64,000 nucleotides of DNA from Luteibacter jiangsuensis (GCF_011742555.1 NZ_JAAQQR010000002.1:372001-436000), one strand, 5' to 3'. Shown: positions 17,849 through 28,048, numbered from the stretch's first letter. Translations and numbers: made by a program. Notes: a model not told the origin generated them from the sequence alone.

Positions 17849-19219
17849 ATGAAGCAGATCCTCGCGTATTCCCTGCTCGCCGCCTCCTTCCTGGCGGCCG
17901 TGCCTCCCGCCCACGCCCAGCTGATGCCTTCGGCCCAGCCCACCCCGGGCAACATGAGCGTCGGCAACGGCTCGCTCGACCGCATCGTGGCGGTCGTGGA
18001 GGAAGACGTCATCCTGCAGAGCGAGCTCGACGAGGCCATCAACGCCATCGTGCGCCAGTACGCCTCCAACCCCGGCCAGTTGCCGCCGAAGGACGTCCTG
18101 GCCCGCCAGGTGCTCGACCGCCTGATCCTCATGCGCCTGCAGGTCCAGCGCGCCAACGACCAGGGTATCCGCGTGTCCGACCAGGACATCGACCAGGCCG
18201 CCGGCAACGTGGCCCAGCAGAACAAGATGAGCCTCGACCAGCTGCGCGCCGCGGTGGAACAGGACGGCTTCAGCTACGCGGCGTTCCGCCAGCAGCTGTC
18301 CGACCAGCTCATCGCCCAGAAGCTGCACGAGAGCGTGGTCCGCGACCAGGTCACCGTCACCGACGCCGAAGTGAACAACCTGCTCGCCAGCCCCACCTAC
18401 AAGGCCGGCGAAGTCCACCTGGCGCACATCCAGATCAGCACCCCGGCAGGCGGCGGCGCCAACGACATCGCGCAGGCCCAGGCCAAGGCGGAGGAGGCGA
18501 TCAAGGCCATCAAGGGCGGCATGGATTTCAATGCCGCGGCCATTCGCTTCTCCGACGCGCCCGACGCGCTCGACGGCGGCGACCTCGGCTGGCGCCGCCT
18601 CGACGAAGTGCCGCCCGCCTTCGCCGACGCCGTTGCCACCCTCAAGCCCGGCGAGACCACCGCCGCCCTGCGCGGCCCCACCGGGTTCCACATTCTCAAG
18701 CTGGTGGACACGCGCCAGCCGGGCCGGCAGATCGTCACCGAGTACCACGCCCGCCAGATCCTCATCAAACCCTCGGAAATCGTCACGCCCGAGCAGGCCG
18801 AGAAGAAGGCTCAGGATCTCTACACCCGAATCGTCGACAAGAAGGAAGACTTCGCGAAGCTGGCCAAGGACGAGTCCAAGGACACGACCACGGCCAACAA
18901 CGGCGGCGACATGGGCTGGTTCGCGAAGGACGCCTGGGGCCAGGCCATCGGCGCGCAGATCGACCAGTTGAAGGACAACGAGGTGTCGCACCCCATCCAG
19001 ACCGACGCCGGCTGGATCGTGCTGCAGCGCCTCGGCTCGCGCCAGAGCGACCTCACCGATCAGCTCCAGCGCGACCAGGCCCGTCAGGCCATCGGCAACC
19101 GCAAGGCCGACGAAGCCTACGAGAACTACCTCCGCGAACTGCGTTCGACCTCGTTCGTCGATATCCGCGTGCCGGAATTGAAGGACCCGGACGACAAGCA
19201 GGCTTCGGCCACGCCGTAA
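17849..19219 (+). CDS. surA: Periplasmic chaperone / peptidyl-prolyl isomerase SurA
   Basis: A 456-residue SurA, which escorts outer-membrane proteins such as LptD through the periplasm. It has a signal peptide (MKQILAYSLLAASFLAAVPPAHA), a SurA N-terminal helical domain (LDRIVAVVEEDVILQSELDEAI) and two parvulin domains (HIQISTPAGGG...GDLGWRR and RQILIKPSEIV...GGDMGWF). I chose ATG 17849 because it starts the signal peptide; the ATG at 17819, directly after the lptD stop, would add ten poorly fitting residues. Four bases separate it from pdxA. Confidence 0.95.
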   Translation: MKQILAYSLLAASFLAAVPPAHAQLMPSAQPTPGNMSVGNGSLDRIVAVVEEDVILQSELDEAINAIVRQYASNPGQLPPKDVLARQVLDRLILMRLQVQRANDQGIRVSDQDIDQAAGNVAQQNKMSLDQLRAAVEQDGFSYAAFRQQLSDQLIAQKLHESVVRDQVTVTDAEVNNLLASPTYKAGEVHLAHIQISTPAGGGANDIAQAQAKAEEAIKAIKGGMDFNAAAIRFSDAPDALDGGDLGWRRLDEVPPAFADAVATLKPGETTAALRGPTGFHILKLVDTRQPGRQIVTEYHARQILIKPSEIVTPEQAEKKAQDLYTRIVDKKEDFAKLAKDESKDTTTANNGGDMGWFAKDAWGQAIGAQIDQLKDNEVSHPIQTDAGWIVLQRLGSRQSDLTDQLQRDQARQAIGNRKADEAYENYLRELRSTSFVDIRVPELKDPDDKQASATP

Positions 19220-19223
19220 GCCC

Positions 19224-20219
19224 ATGGACGCGACCACCCTGCCAAGGCTCGCCGTCACCGCCGGTGAGCCTGCCGGGGTGGGGCCCGAACTGGTCGCCCG
19301 CCTCGCCGCAAGCGATTGCGCCGCCGACCTCGTCGCCATTACCGACAAGGCACTCCTGCGGCGCGCCGCGTCCGCGTCCGGGGTCGTGCTCGACATCGTC
19401 GACGACGACGGCAAGCGCATCGCCTCGCGACCACCGGGTCGGATCAGGGTCCGCCACGTACCGCTCGCCGTTGCGGAATCCCCGGGCCATCCCGATCCCC
19501 GCAACGCGAGGCACGTCCTGGACATGCTTGCCCTGGCCGCCGACGGCTGTCTGGCCGGCGAGTTCGACGGTGTGGTCACCGGCCCCGTGCAGAAATCCAG
19601 CATCAACGACGCCGGCATCCCGTTCAGCGGCCACACCGAGTTCTTCGCGGAACGCGCTTCGGCCGAGGTCGTGATGATGCTTGCCGGGCCTCGCCTTCGC
19701 GTTACCCTGGCCACCACGCACCTTCCGCTGTCCGCCGTACCTTCGGCCGTGACGCCTGCCCTGCTCGAACGCACGCTTCGCATCGTCCGCACGGCGCTGG
19801 CGTCGCTGTTCGGCATTCCGCAGCCGCGCATCGCGGTGCTGGGGCTCAATCCGCACGCCGGCGAGGGCGGGCATATGGGGCACGAAGAGATCGACACCAT
19901 CGTGCCCGTGCTCGAGCGCCTGCGTGCGGAGGGCATGGAACTGCTGGGCCCCCTGCCCGCGGATACCGCCTTCGTTCCCGCCATGCGCGATCGCTACGAC
20001 GCCGTACTGGCCATGTATCACGACCAGGCCCTGCCGGTACTGAAGAGCGAAGCGTTCGACAGCACGGTGAACGTGACCCTCGGCCTCCCCTTCATCCGTA
20101 CGTCGGTGGACCATGGCACCGCGCTGGACCGTGCCGGCACCGGCACGGCGAACCCGGCCAGCCTGTTCTCGGCCACCCATCTGGCCATGGATCTCGCCCG
20201 GCAGCGCAGGCAGTCATGA
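19224..20219 (+). CDS. pdxA: 4-hydroxythreonine-4-phosphate dehydrogenase
   Basis: A 331-residue PdxA, which oxidises 4-phosphohydroxy-L-threonine in pyridoxal phosphate synthesis. Recognised by the start VTAGEPAGVGPEL, the substrate-binding FSGHTEFFAE, metal-site His residues in LNPHAGEGGHMG, and the end motif MYHDQALPVLK...NVTLGLPFIRTSVDHGTA. Length is normal. It sits in the conserved surA-pdxA-rsmA order and overlaps rsmA by 4 bp. Confidence 0.96.
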   Translation: MDATTLPRLAVTAGEPAGVGPELVARLAASDCAADLVAITDKALLRRAASASGVVLDIVDDDGKRIASRPPGRIRVRHVPLAVAESPGHPDPRNARHVLDMLALAADGCLAGEFDGVVTGPVQKSSINDAGIPFSGHTEFFAERASAEVVMMLAGPRLRVTLATTHLPLSAVPSAVTPALLERTLRIVRTALASLFGIPQPRIAVLGLNPHAGEGGHMGHEEIDTIVPVLERLRAEGMELLGPLPADTAFVPAMRDRYDAVLAMYHDQALPVLKSEAFDSTVNVTLGLPFIRTSVDHGTALDRAGTGTANPASLFSATHLAMDLARQRRQS

Positions 20220-20995
20220 ACGCACGTCCCAAGAAAAGCTTTGGTCAGCACTTCCTCCATGAGAAGCGCTACATCGACCGCATCGTCTCGTCCATCTCGC
20301 CGAAGGACGGCGACACGCTCGTCGAAATCGGTCCCGGCGAGGGAGCGATGACCCTGCCGCTCCTGGCCGTGGCCAAACGCATGACGGCCATCGAACTCGA
20401 CACCGACCTCATTCCCGGCCTTCAGCAGCGCGCGGCGGCGATCGGCGACCTGCGGATCGTCCACTCCGATGTCCTGAAGGTCGACTTCGGCGCACTTGCG
20501 GCCGAACTGGGTGCCGAGCGCCTGCGCATTGCCGGCAATCTGCCCTACTACATTTCGAGTCCCATCCTGTTCCATTGCGTGGAGCACGCGGCCGCCATCC
20601 AGGACATGCACTTCATGCTCCAGAAGGAAGTGGTGGACCGCATGGCGGCCGAGCCCGGCAGCAAGGTGTACGGCCGGCTCAGCGTGATGCTCCAGCTGGC
20701 CTGCCGGGTAACCCCGCTGTTCACGGTTCCGCCGGGGGCGTTCCGGCCGCCGCCGAAGGTCGACTCCGCCGTGGTGCGGCTGGTGCCTCTGCCGGTGGAC
20801 CAGCGTCCCGCGGGCGATCCGGCGAAAATTCACGCCGTCGTGAAGGCGGCGTTCGCGATGCGCCGCAAGACGCTCGCGAACACCCTGAAGGGAATGATCG
20901 ACGAAGCTACCATCCGCGCTGTCGGTATCGACCCGAGGGCGCGGGCCGAAACGCTGGCGCCCACGGACTTCGTGAAGCTTGCGAACGTGATGTAA
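20216..20995 (+). CDS. rsmA: 16S rRNA dimethyladenosine transferase
   Basis: A 259-residue KsgA/RsmA, which dimethylates two adjacent adenines near the 3' end of 16S rRNA. Motifs are KKSFGQHFL at the N-terminus, the SAM site EIGPGEGAMT, and the catalytic NLPYYISSP. The start ATG overlaps the pdxA stop by 4 bp, so translation is coupled. Confidence 0.97.
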   Translation: MNARPKKSFGQHFLHEKRYIDRIVSSISPKDGDTLVEIGPGEGAMTLPLLAVAKRMTAIELDTDLIPGLQQRAAAIGDLRIVHSDVLKVDFGALAAELGAERLRIAGNLPYYISSPILFHCVEHAAAIQDMHFMLQKEVVDRMAAEPGSKVYGRLSVMLQLACRVTPLFTVPPGAFRPPPKVDSAVVRLVPLPVDQRPAGDPAKIHAVVKAAFAMRRKTLANTLKGMIDEATIRAVGIDPRARAETLAPTDFVKLANVM

Positions 20996-21049
20996 GCGCG
21001 GTTTCGGGGCACACTTGCCCACCCCCTCCCCGTCCCCGACAATCCCTAC

Positions 21050-21433
21050 ATGAATTCCAAAACCCCCTACACGATCGACGTGGAGGTCGAAACCCGCTTC
21101 GTTCCCGACCAATCGCAACCGACGGATAACCGTTACGTGTTCGCCTACACGATCACGCTACGCAACGTCGGCCAGACCGGCGCCCAGTTGCTGACCCGGC
21201 ACTGGGTCATCACCGATGCGAACGGCAAGGTCGAGGAAGTTCGCGGCGACGGCGTCGTCGGCGAGCAGCCGTGGATGCGTCCGGGCGATTCGTTCGAATA
21301 CACCTCCGGTGCCGTGCTGGAAACGGCAGTGGGCACCATGGAAGGCAGCTATCGCATGGTCGCGGACGACGGCACGCACTTCGATGCGCCGATTCCCACA
21401 TTCGTGCTTTCGATACCGCGCACGCTCCACTAG
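21050..21433 (+). CDS. apaG: ApaG/CorD domain protein
   Basis: A 127-residue ApaG protein with a fibronectin-III-like fold. Conserved segments are YVFAYTITLRNVG, the W-I-T motif in LLTRHWVITDANGKVEEVRGDGVVGEQP, and PGDSFEYTSGA. Biochemical function in bacteria is not settled. Length is typical. Lies between rsmA and apaH as in E. coli. Confidence 0.95.
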   Translation: MNSKTPYTIDVEVETRFVPDQSQPTDNRYVFAYTITLRNVGQTGAQLLTRHWVITDANGKVEEVRGDGVVGEQPWMRPGDSFEYTSGAVLETAVGTMEGSYRMVADDGTHFDAPIPTFVLSIPRTLH

Positions 21434-21501
21434 GATCGGAACATGGACTGCGCGCATGCCGGGAACGGCCACAAGAGCACACCTCTGGAGCACACGGGCT
21501 G

Positions 21502-22353
21502 ATGGCCGTCTATGCGATCGGCGACGTCCAGGGCTGCTATCCGGAACTCCAGCGCCTGCTGGAAAAGCTCCGCTTCGATCCCTCCGCGGACAGGCTCTGG
21601 TTCTGCGGCGACCTGGTGAATCGCGGCGGCGAATCCCTCGCCACGCTGCGGCTCATCCATTCGCTGCGCGATCAGACTGTCATCACGCTCGGTAATCACG
21701 ACCTGTCGCTCCTCGCGATCGGCCAACGCCGTGAGGATGCACAGGCGAGGGTGAATGCCGAACTCCGCGAAGTGCTCTTCGCCGACGACGCACCCGTGCT
21801 GCTCGAGTGGCTGCGCATGCAGAAGCTGCTGCATCACGACGAGGAACTTGGCTGGACCATGATCCATGCCGGGCTCGCACCGATGTGGACGCTACGCCAG
21901 GCCCAGCGCGCCGCCCTCGAGGTCGAACGCGAACTCGGCGGCCCTCGCCACCAGCGTCTGCTCAAGAACCTGTTCGGCAACCGTCCGCCGGGCTGGAACA
22001 ATCGTCTGCAAGGCGTGGAGCGCCATCGCGCCACGATCAACACGCTCACGCGTATGCGCTACTGCGACGTGAACGGACGCATCGACTTCGAGGGCAAGGG
22101 CGTGCCCGGCACGCAAAAGCCTGGCCTCTACCCCTGGTTCGAGGTACCTGGCGTGCGCCGCCGCGAAACGAAGATCGTCTGCGGCCACTGGTCCGCACTG
22201 GGCCGCTTCGCGGGCCTCGGCGTCTACGCCATCGATACGGGATGCGTGTGGGGCGGCCAGCTTACCGCCATGCGTCTCGACTCGCCCGAGCCGGCCTACA
22301 TCACGGTGGACGCCGAGCCCTACCGGCAGAAGCCCAAGGGCGGCGGCGATTGA
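21502..22353 (+). CDS. apaH: Symmetrical bis(5'-nucleosyl)-tetraphosphatase
   Basis: A 283-residue ApaH, which splits Ap4A into two ADP and also acts on NpnN-type RNA caps. Metallophosphatase motifs are visible: GDVQGCY, GDLVNRGGES and LGNHD near the N-terminus and GHWSALGRF towards the end. I start at ATG 21502; the frame runs upstream through non-coding sequence. It converges on secA with a shared terminator. Confidence 0.96.
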   Translation: MAVYAIGDVQGCYPELQRLLEKLRFDPSADRLWFCGDLVNRGGESLATLRLIHSLRDQTVITLGNHDLSLLAIGQRREDAQARVNAELREVLFADDAPVLLEWLRMQKLLHHDEELGWTMIHAGLAPMWTLRQAQRAALEVERELGGPRHQRLLKNLFGNRPPGWNNRLQGVERHRATINTLTRMRYCDVNGRIDFEGKGVPGTQKPGLYPWFEVPGVRRRETKIVCGHWSALGRFAGLGVYAIDTGCVWGGQLTAMRLDSPEPAYITVDAEPYRQKPKGGGD

Positions 22354-22360
22354 TACCCAT

Positions 22361-22388
22361 GAAAAACCCGCCTTTCGGCGGGTTTTTC
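22361..22388. terminator. Bidirectional intrinsic terminator between apaH and secA
   Basis: A 12-bp perfect stem (22361-22372 and 22377-22388, loop TTTC), with a T-run on the plus strand and the matching A-run giving U on the minus strand. It lies in the 38-bp gap between two converging genes and can end both transcripts. Confidence 0.92.
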
Positions 22389-22391
22389 ATA

Positions 22392-25106
22392 TCAGCTGAG
22401 CTGTCCGTGGCAGTGCTTGTATTTCTTGCCCGAACCGCAGGGGCACGGGTCGTTGCGACCGACCTTCGGTCCGTCGCTGAGCACCGGCGCCACGGCGGGC
22501 GCCGCAGTGGCGTTGCCGTCACCCTGCCCCATGGCTTGCGCGTCGGCGTGCTGGAACTGCAGCCGCTGCGCCTCCGCCATGCGCTGCTGCTCCGCTTCCA
22601 TCGCGAGCACTTCCTCCTCGCTGCGGATGCGGATGCGGGCCAGCATCTGAACCACTTCGCCCTTGATGCGGTCGAGCATCTCGGCGAACAGTTCGAACGA
22701 CTCGCGCTTGAACTCCTGCTTCGGCTGCTTCTGCGCGTAACCGCGCAGATAGATGCCCTGGCGCAGGTAATCCATGCTGGCCAGGTGTTCCTTCCAGGCG
22801 TTGTCGACGACCGACAGCATCACGTGCTTTTCGAGCGAACGCATCGTCTCGGCACCGACCTGGGCTTCCTTCTCGGCAAACATGGCGTCGACACCCTCGC
22901 GCACGTGCTCGAGGATCGCATCGGCGTCGGCGTCCTGGCGGCCTTCCAGCCAGTGGGCCACGTCCAGGCGCAGGTTCAGTTCGCTCGCCAGCTCGCGGTC
23001 GAGACCGGGGATGTCCCACTGGTCGTCGATGCTGTCGGCGGGCACGTACTTGCGCACCAGCGCGGTCACCACGTCCTGGCGGATGTCGACGATCATGTCG
23101 GAGATGTCGTCGGTTTCCAGCAGTTCGTCGCGCTGCGCGTAGATCACCTTGCGCTGGTCGTTGGCGACGTCGTCGAATTCCAGGAGGTTCTTGCGAATGT
23201 CGAAGTTGTGCTGCTCGACCTTGCGCTGCACCTTCTCGATCTGGCGCGTGATGAGGCGGTCTTCCAGTGCCTCGTCTTCTTTCATGCCGAACATCTGCAT
23301 CCAGCGGCCGATGCGCTCGCCGCCGAAGATGCGCATGAGGTTGTCCTGCAGCGACAGGTAGAAACGGGACGAACCCGGATCGCCCTGACGCCCGGAACGG
23401 CCGCGCAGCTGGTTGTCGATACGGCGGGATTCGTGTCGCTCGGTACCGATGATATGCAGGCCACCGGCGGCCAGCACCTGCTCGTGGCGCTTCTTCCAGT
23501 CGTCGCGCACCTTCTGGCGTTCCGCGTCGGACGCACCTTCCGGAAGAGCGGCCAGGGCCGCTTCGAGGCTGCCGCCCAGCACGATGTCGGTGCCGCGGCC
23601 GGCCATGTTCGTCGCGATGGTGACGGCGCCCGGCGCACCGGCCTGGGCGACGATGTGCGCTTCGCGCTCATGCTGCTTCGCGTTCAGCACCTCGTGCGGG
23701 ATGCCTTCCTTGCGAAGCAGGCCCGACACCAGTTCGGACACGTCGATCGACGCCGTGCCCACCAGCACGGGCTGGCCGCGCTCGTGGCATGCCTTGATGT
23801 CGGCGATCACCGCCTTGTACTTGGCCTCCGGGCCAAGGAAGACCGAGTCCGGGTTGTCCACGCGGATCATCGGCTTGTGGGTCGGGATGACGACCACTTC
23901 CAGGCCGTAGACCGTCTGGAACTCGTAGGCTTCCGTGTCGGCCGTACCGGTCATACCGGCCAGCTTCTTGTACATGCGGAACAGGTTCTGGAAGGTCACC
24001 GTGGCGAGTGTCTGGTTCTCGCGCTGGATGGGCACGCCTTCCTTCGCTTCCACGGCCTGGTGCAGGCCGTCGGACCAGCGGCGGCCGGCCAGGGTGCGGC
24101 CGGTGAACTCGTCGACGATGATGACTTCGCCGTCGCGCACGATGTAGTCGACGTCGCGCTGGTAGATGGCGTTCGCACGCAGGGCCGCGTTCATGTGATG
24201 CACGACGGCCAGGTTCTTGGAATCGTACAGGCCGCTGTCGGGGTCGATGACGCCCGCGTCGCGCAGCAGTTGCTCGGCGTGCTCCATGCCCTCTTCGGAC
24301 ATGTGTACCTGCTTCTGCTTCTCGTCGACGAAGTAGTCGCCGGGGCCGTCTTCCTTTTCCTGCCGGGTGAGATGCGGCACGACCTTGTTCACCGCGATGT
24401 AGAGCTGCGGGGAATCTTCGGCCGGGCCGGAAATGATGAGCGGCGTGCGCGCCTCGTCGATCAGGATGGAGTCGACCTCGTCGACGATGGCATAGTGCAG
24501 GCCGCGCTGGTTGCGCTGCTCCTTGCTGAGCGCCATGTTGTCGCGCAGGTAGTCGAAGCCGAATTCGTTGTTCGTGCCGTAGGTGATGTCGGCCTGATAG
24601 GCGCTGCGCTTGTCGGCGTGGTCCATGCCGGGGTACACGACACCGACGGTGAGGCCGAGGAAGTTGTACAGCTTGCCCATCTGCGCCGAGTCGCGCCGTG
24701 CCAGGTAGTCGTTCACCGTGACCACGTGCACGCCCTTGCCTTCCAGCGCATTCAGGTACACCGGCAGGGTACCCACGAGGGTCTTGCCCTCGCCCGTGCG
24801 CATTTCCGCGATGCGGCCGGAATGCAGCACCATGCCGCCGATCAGCTGCACGTCGTAGTGACGCATGCCGAGCACGCGCTTGGCGGCTTCGCGGGTGACC
24901 GCGAAAGCCTCCGGCAGCAGCTTGTCGAGCGTCTCGCCGGCGGCGAGGCGCTGGCGGAATTCTTCGGTCTTGCCGCGCAGGGCGTCGTCGGAAAGTTTCT
25001 CGAACTCCGGCTCGAGGGCGTTGATGCGCTTGACCGTCTTGGACAGGTCGCGCAGTACACGCTCGTTACGGCTGCCGAAAATACTCGTCAGGGCACGATT
25101 GAACAT
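22392..25106 (-). CDS. secA: Preprotein translocase ATPase SecA
   Basis: A 904-residue SecA, the motor that drives proteins through SecYEG. Motifs are Walker A in [14 protein letters not shown], the DEVDSILID helicase motif, [10 protein letters not shown] and [11 protein letters not shown]. It ends with a zinc-binding tail ([19 protein letters not shown]) that contacts SecB and phospholipid. Length is normal. A long open frame on the opposite strand here is a shadow. Confidence 0.98.
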   Translation of the reverse strand: MFNRALTSIFGSRNERVLRDLSKTVKRINALEPEFEKLSDDALRGKTEEFRQRLAAGETLDKLLPEAFAVTREAAKRVLGMRHYDVQLIGGMVLHSGRIAEMRTGEGKTLVGTLPVYLNALEGKGVHVVTVNDYLARRDSAQMGKLYNFLGLTVGVVYPGMDHADKRSAYQADITYGTNNEFGFDYLRDNMALSKEQRNQRGLHYAIVDEVDSILIDEARTPLIISGPAEDSPQLYIAVNKVVPHLTRQEKEDGPGDYFVDEKQKQVHMSEEGMEHAEQLLRDAGVIDPDSGLYDSKNLAVVHHMNAALRANAIYQRDVDYIVRDGEVIIVDEFTGRTLAGRRWSDGLHQAVEAKEGVPIQRENQTLATVTFQNLFRMYKKLAGMTGTADTEAYEFQTVYGLEVVVIPTHKPMIRVDNPDSVFLGPEAKYKAVIADIKACHERGQPVLVGTASIDVSELVSGLLRKEGIPHEVLNAKQHEREAHIVAQAGAPGAVTIATNMAGRGTDIVLGGSLEAALAALPEGASDAERQKVRDDWKKRHEQVLAAGGLHIIGTERHESRRIDNQLRGRSGRQGDPGSSRFYLSLQDNLMRIFGGERIGRWMQMFGMKEDEALEDRLITRQIEKVQRKVEQHNFDIRKNLLEFDDVANDQRKVIYAQRDELLETDDISDMIVDIRQDVVTALVRKYVPADSIDDQWDIPGLDRELASELNLRLDVAHWLEGRQDADADAILEHVREGVDAMFAEKEAQVGAETMRSLEKHVMLSVVDNAWKEHLASMDYLRQGIYLRGYAQKQPKQEFKRESFELFAEMLDRIKGEVVQMLARIRIRSEEEVLAMEAEQQRMAEAQRLQFQHADAQAMGQGDGNATAAPAVAPVLSDGPKVGRNDPCPCGSGKKYKHCHGQLS

Positions 25107-25246
25107 CGATCATCCGGATCTGAAACGAAAAGGTTGCCGGACAGCCGATGGCCGGCCGGCACGAAGGGACGATCATACTACGTGCGTCCCGGGCTTTCCT
25201 CGGGGTGGCGGCTTCGGGGCCCGGATTCAAGCCCGGTTCCAGCCCG

Positions 25247-26179
25247 TCAGCGGTGGCTGCGCACGTATGCCAGGGGGTTCACCACCCGGTCGTGGTACCA
25301 GACCTCGAAATGGACATGGGAGCCGGTGGAACGGCCGGTGGAGCCCGCCTTGGCGATGGCGTCGCCTACCCTGACCCGTTGCCCCGGATGCGCGAGAATG
25401 GCGCTGTTGTGGGCGTAACGGGTCATGTAGCCGTTGCCGTGGTCGATTTCGACGACATTGCCATAGCCGCTTCGCTGACCCGCGAAGGTGACCATGCCTT
25501 CGGCGACGGCCGTCACCGGCGTGCCTTTCGGCGCGGCGATGTCGATGCCGGTGTGCCGGGCCGCGTGGCCGCTGAACGGGTCGGGGCGGCCACCGAAATA
25601 GGACGAGATATAGCCGTTCACCGGCATGCCGGTGGGGCGCAGGCTCGACTCGATGCTGCGATCCATCAGCATGTCGCTCAGGGCCTCGAGCTGGGCCTGT
25701 TGGGAATCGAACTGGCCGGCAAGGCGGTCGATGCTTTCGCCCAGCGAGGCCGGCAGCGTGTAGGCGGAGGAGTCCGTGGTCAGCTCGGGGCCGCCCTGGG
25801 GGGGCTCCTCGTCGAAGTCGAACTCGCCGTCGTCGAGCTTGCCGACCTGGGTCAGTCTCTCTCCCAGCGCGTTGAGACGAATGGACTGCGCCTGCAACTG
25901 GCCCAGCTTCACGGCGAGTGCGTCGAGATCGCGCTGGGCGTCGCGCTTGATTTCCGCCACACGCGCGTCCTGGTCACCGACCTGCTGCTTCAGATGACCG
26001 ATATCGCCAAGCGCTGCCGCCTTCGGGCCGGCTACGGTCAGGGCAAGCCCCGCGCCGACACCGGCGATGCCGAGGAAACCCGCCAGGGCGACCGCCACGA
26101 CCTTGCAGCGCAGGCGCCGGCAGGTCAGGTCGATCGTTTTCGGCCCTTTCTGGCCGCGAGACACGAGTATGATCTGCAT
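25247..26179 (-). CDS. Membrane-anchored M23 family metallopeptidase
   Basis: A 310-residue envelope peptidase/LytM-domain protein. It has a short cytosolic start, one transmembrane helix (VVAVALAGFLGIAGVGAGLALTV), a coiled-coil-prone stretch, then a C-terminal M23 domain. The zinc-site residues HTGID and HVHFEVW are intact, so it may be an active endopeptidase on peptidoglycan crosslinks. ATG 26179 (MQIILVSRG) is preferred over the upstream GTG 26188. Only 31 bp separate it from the divergent dciA. Which wall process it serves is not known. Confidence 0.88.
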   Translation of the reverse strand: MQIILVSRGQKGPKTIDLTCRRLRCKVVAVALAGFLGIAGVGAGLALTVAGPKAAALGDIGHLKQQVGDQDARVAEIKRDAQRDLDALAVKLGQLQAQSIRLNALGERLTQVGKLDDGEFDFDEEPPQGGPELTTDSSAYTLPASLGESIDRLAGQFDSQQAQLEALSDMLMDRSIESSLRPTGMPVNGYISSYFGGRPDPFSGHAARHTGIDIAAPKGTPVTAVAEGMVTFAGQRSGYGNVVEIDHGNGYMTRYAHNSAILAHPGQRVRVGDAIAKAGSTGRSTGSHVHFEVWYHDRVVNPLAYVRSHR

Positions 26180-26210
26180 ACGTTCCACATCGAATAGTCA
26201 AAGCCGGCCC

Positions 26211-26669
26211 ATGCCACCGCCGCCCAGTCCGTCCCGCCGCTCCACCCACGGATTGAAGTCCGTCGCGGAGGTCGGGCCCGTCGCATCGCTGGCCCAACGG
26301 GCCCGCGAACTCGACCGCCTGGACCGCCAGCTGCGCGCGACGCTGCCATCGCCGTTATGCGATCAGGTCCGCTTCGCGGACCTGCGCGACGGCAGGCTCG
26401 TCTTCCTTGCGCCCTCGTCGGCCTGGGCCTCGCGGGTGCGCCTTTACCAGGCGCAGATCCTCAAGGCCGCCCGCGCCATTGGCGCGAAGGCCCACTCGGT
26501 TGCCGTGAAAGTGGCCCCCCTGCCGCCTGTGGAAGTCATCCCCGACCGGCACAAACCGCTTTCCGCTTCGGCGGCCCGCCACCTGCGGGGCGCCGCTGCG
26601 TCACTCTCCGACCCCACATTGCGGGATCTGTTCCTGTACCTGGCCTCCCAGGCCGAAAATTCAGAATAA
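26211..26669 (+). CDS. dciA: DciA-family (DUF721) replicative helicase loader
   Basis: A 152-residue DUF721/DciA protein. In bacteria without DnaC, DciA loads the replicative helicase DnaB. A basic Pro-rich leader is followed by the KH-like core with the typical LVFLAPSSAWASRVRLYQ segment, and a helical C-terminal part. ATG 26211 is the first Met after an in-frame stretch with no coding look. A secA / M23 peptidase / dciA / lpxC neighbourhood seems usual for this order (from memory). Confidence 0.82.
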   Translation: MPPPPSPSRRSTHGLKSVAEVGPVASLAQRARELDRLDRQLRATLPSPLCDQVRFADLRDGRLVFLAPSSAWASRVRLYQAQILKAARAIGAKAHSVAVKVAPLPPVEVIPDRHKPLSASAARHLRGAAASLSDPTLRDLFLYLASQAENSE

Positions 26670-26831
26670 TCCTATACTTGGAGCCGCCTCCGAAGTCCGT
26701 AAGCACATACGGACCGGCGAAGGTGGCGGACTTTATAGCACGCATCAAGCGCGTGAACACCGAAAATGTACATAAAGTTCACGGGGCGTGATTCGGTTCA
26801 CATGCGTTGTGGAAGCACCGGCGACAAACGC

Positions 26832-26855
26832 AAAAAAGCCGCGACAAGTCGCGGC
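26832..26855 (-). terminator. Intrinsic terminator of lpxC
   Basis: A 7-bp stem (26838-26844 and 26849-26855, loop CAAG) followed on the minus strand by six U. It lies 30 bp past the lpxC stop. Confidence 0.85.
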
Positions 26856-26884
26856 CTTTCGGTTTTCACGGAGTGCCGGGAGGC

Positions 26885-27796
26885 TTAGACAGCCTGGGCC
26901 GGATGGGCGTAGGAGATCGGGGCCTTCGCCGGATCCTTGAAGCTGACCTCTTCCCAAGCCGTGGCGTCGGCCATCAGGCTACGGAGCAGCTTGTTGTTGA
27001 GTTCGTGACCCGACTTGTGCGCGGAGTAAGCGCCGATCAGGCTGTGGCCCAGCATGTAGATGTCGCCGATGGCGTCGAGGATCTTGTGCTTGACGAACTC
27101 GTTGTCGTAACGGAGGCCGTCTTCGTTCAGCACGCGGTAGTCGTCCAGCACCACGGCGTTGTCCATCGACCCGCCGAGGGTGAGGTTACGCTCGCGGAGC
27201 ATCTCGATGTCGCGCATGAAACCGAAGGTGCGCGCACGGCTGACTTCCTTGACGAACGACGTGGTCGAGAAGTCCATCTCGGCCTGCGAATTGCGCTTGT
27301 TGAACAGCGGGTGGTCGAACTCGACCGAGAAGCCCACCTTGAAGCCGTCGAACGGCTCGAGCTTCGCCCACTTGTCGCCGTCCTGGACGATGACGGGCTT
27401 CTTGATGCGGATGAAACGCTTCGCGGCATCCTGTTCCTCGATGCCAGCGGACTGGATGAGGAAGACGAAAGGACCGGCACTGCCGTCCATGATCGGCACT
27501 TCCGGCGCCGACAGATCCACGTAGGCGTTGTCGATACCCAGACCGGCCATGGCCGAGAGCAGATGCTCGACGGTAGAGACGCGAACGTCGCCGTTGATCA
27601 GCGTGGTGGAGAGACGCGTGTCGCCGACGTTCTCCGGACGCGAATGAAGTTCGACGGGCGGATTGAGGTCGGTACGGCGGAATACGATGCCCGTATTCGG
27701 CGCCGCGGGACGAAGCGTCATGTACACCTTGTCGCCGGTGTGGAGACCGACGCCCGTGGCGCGAATGATGTTCTTGAGCGTGCGCTGCTTGATCAT
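26885..27796 (-). CDS. lpxC: UDP-3-O-acyl-N-acetylglucosamine deacetylase
   Basis: A 303-residue LpxC, the zinc enzyme for the committed step of lipid A synthesis. Motifs: MIKQRTLKN start, [10 protein letters not shown], the zinc His in [23 protein letters not shown], and [15 protein letters not shown] with His and Asp. Length is normal. It stands after ftsZ at the end of the dcw region but is separated from it by 323 bp with its own promoter space and terminator. Confidence 0.98.
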   Translation of the reverse strand: MIKQRTLKNIIRATGVGLHTGDKVYMTLRPAAPNTGIVFRRTDLNPPVELHSRPENVGDTRLSTTLINGDVRVSTVEHLLSAMAGLGIDNAYVDLSAPEVPIMDGSAGPFVFLIQSAGIEEQDAAKRFIRIKKPVIVQDGDKWAKLEPFDGFKVGFSVEFDHPLFNKRNSQAEMDFSTTSFVKEVSRARTFGFMRDIEMLRERNLTLGGSMDNAVVLDDYRVLNEDGLRYDNEFVKHKILDAIGDIYMLGHSLIGAYSAHKSGHELNNKLLRSLMADATAWEEVSFKDPAKAPISYAHPAQAV

Positions 27797-27961
27797 GTTG
27801 GGCAGAACCTTGTGGCAGCAGCCTTAAGTGGCGCACATGCTAACACAGTCTTAACCTCGGAATAAACAAACCGGACGGTACAGTCTACCATTGGCTTCAC
27901 TGTTCCTTCAGCAACTTTCGAGAGCCATTCTCATTTAGCCTGCGACTGATCTTCCGTCCTT

Positions 27962-27983
27962 TCAATCACTTGCAAGTGATTGA
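27962..27983. promoter_or_regulatory. Perfect 22-bp palindrome upstream of lpxC (candidate operator)
   Basis: Each half reads TCAATCACTTG; the two halves are exact reverse complements with no spacer. It lies 166 bp upstream of the lpxC start. Perfect symmetry and low GC in a high-GC genome suggest a site for a dimeric DNA-binding protein. No U-run follows, so it is not a normal terminator. Confidence 0.5.
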
Positions 27984-28016
27984 TATCACGAGCGGGTTTT
28001 CCGAGGGACAGTAAAG

Positions 28017-28048
28017 CACCCACCGCCCGGACGGGTGGGCGGCGGGTG
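28017..28048 (-). terminator. Probable terminator of the dcw operon after ftsZ
   Basis: A 12-bp GC-rich stem with one mismatch (28017-28028 and 28037-28048). On the minus strand it is followed by GCTTTACTG, a poor U-run. It lies about 70 bp past the ftsZ stop. Confidence 0.55.

Noticed and set aside
21807-25418. 1203-codon plus-strand open frame opposite secA
   Set aside because: Antisense shadow of a high-GC gene. secA on the other strand has full-length family motifs; the long frame has a His/Val/Asp-rich composition typical of such shadows and overlaps apaH in another frame.
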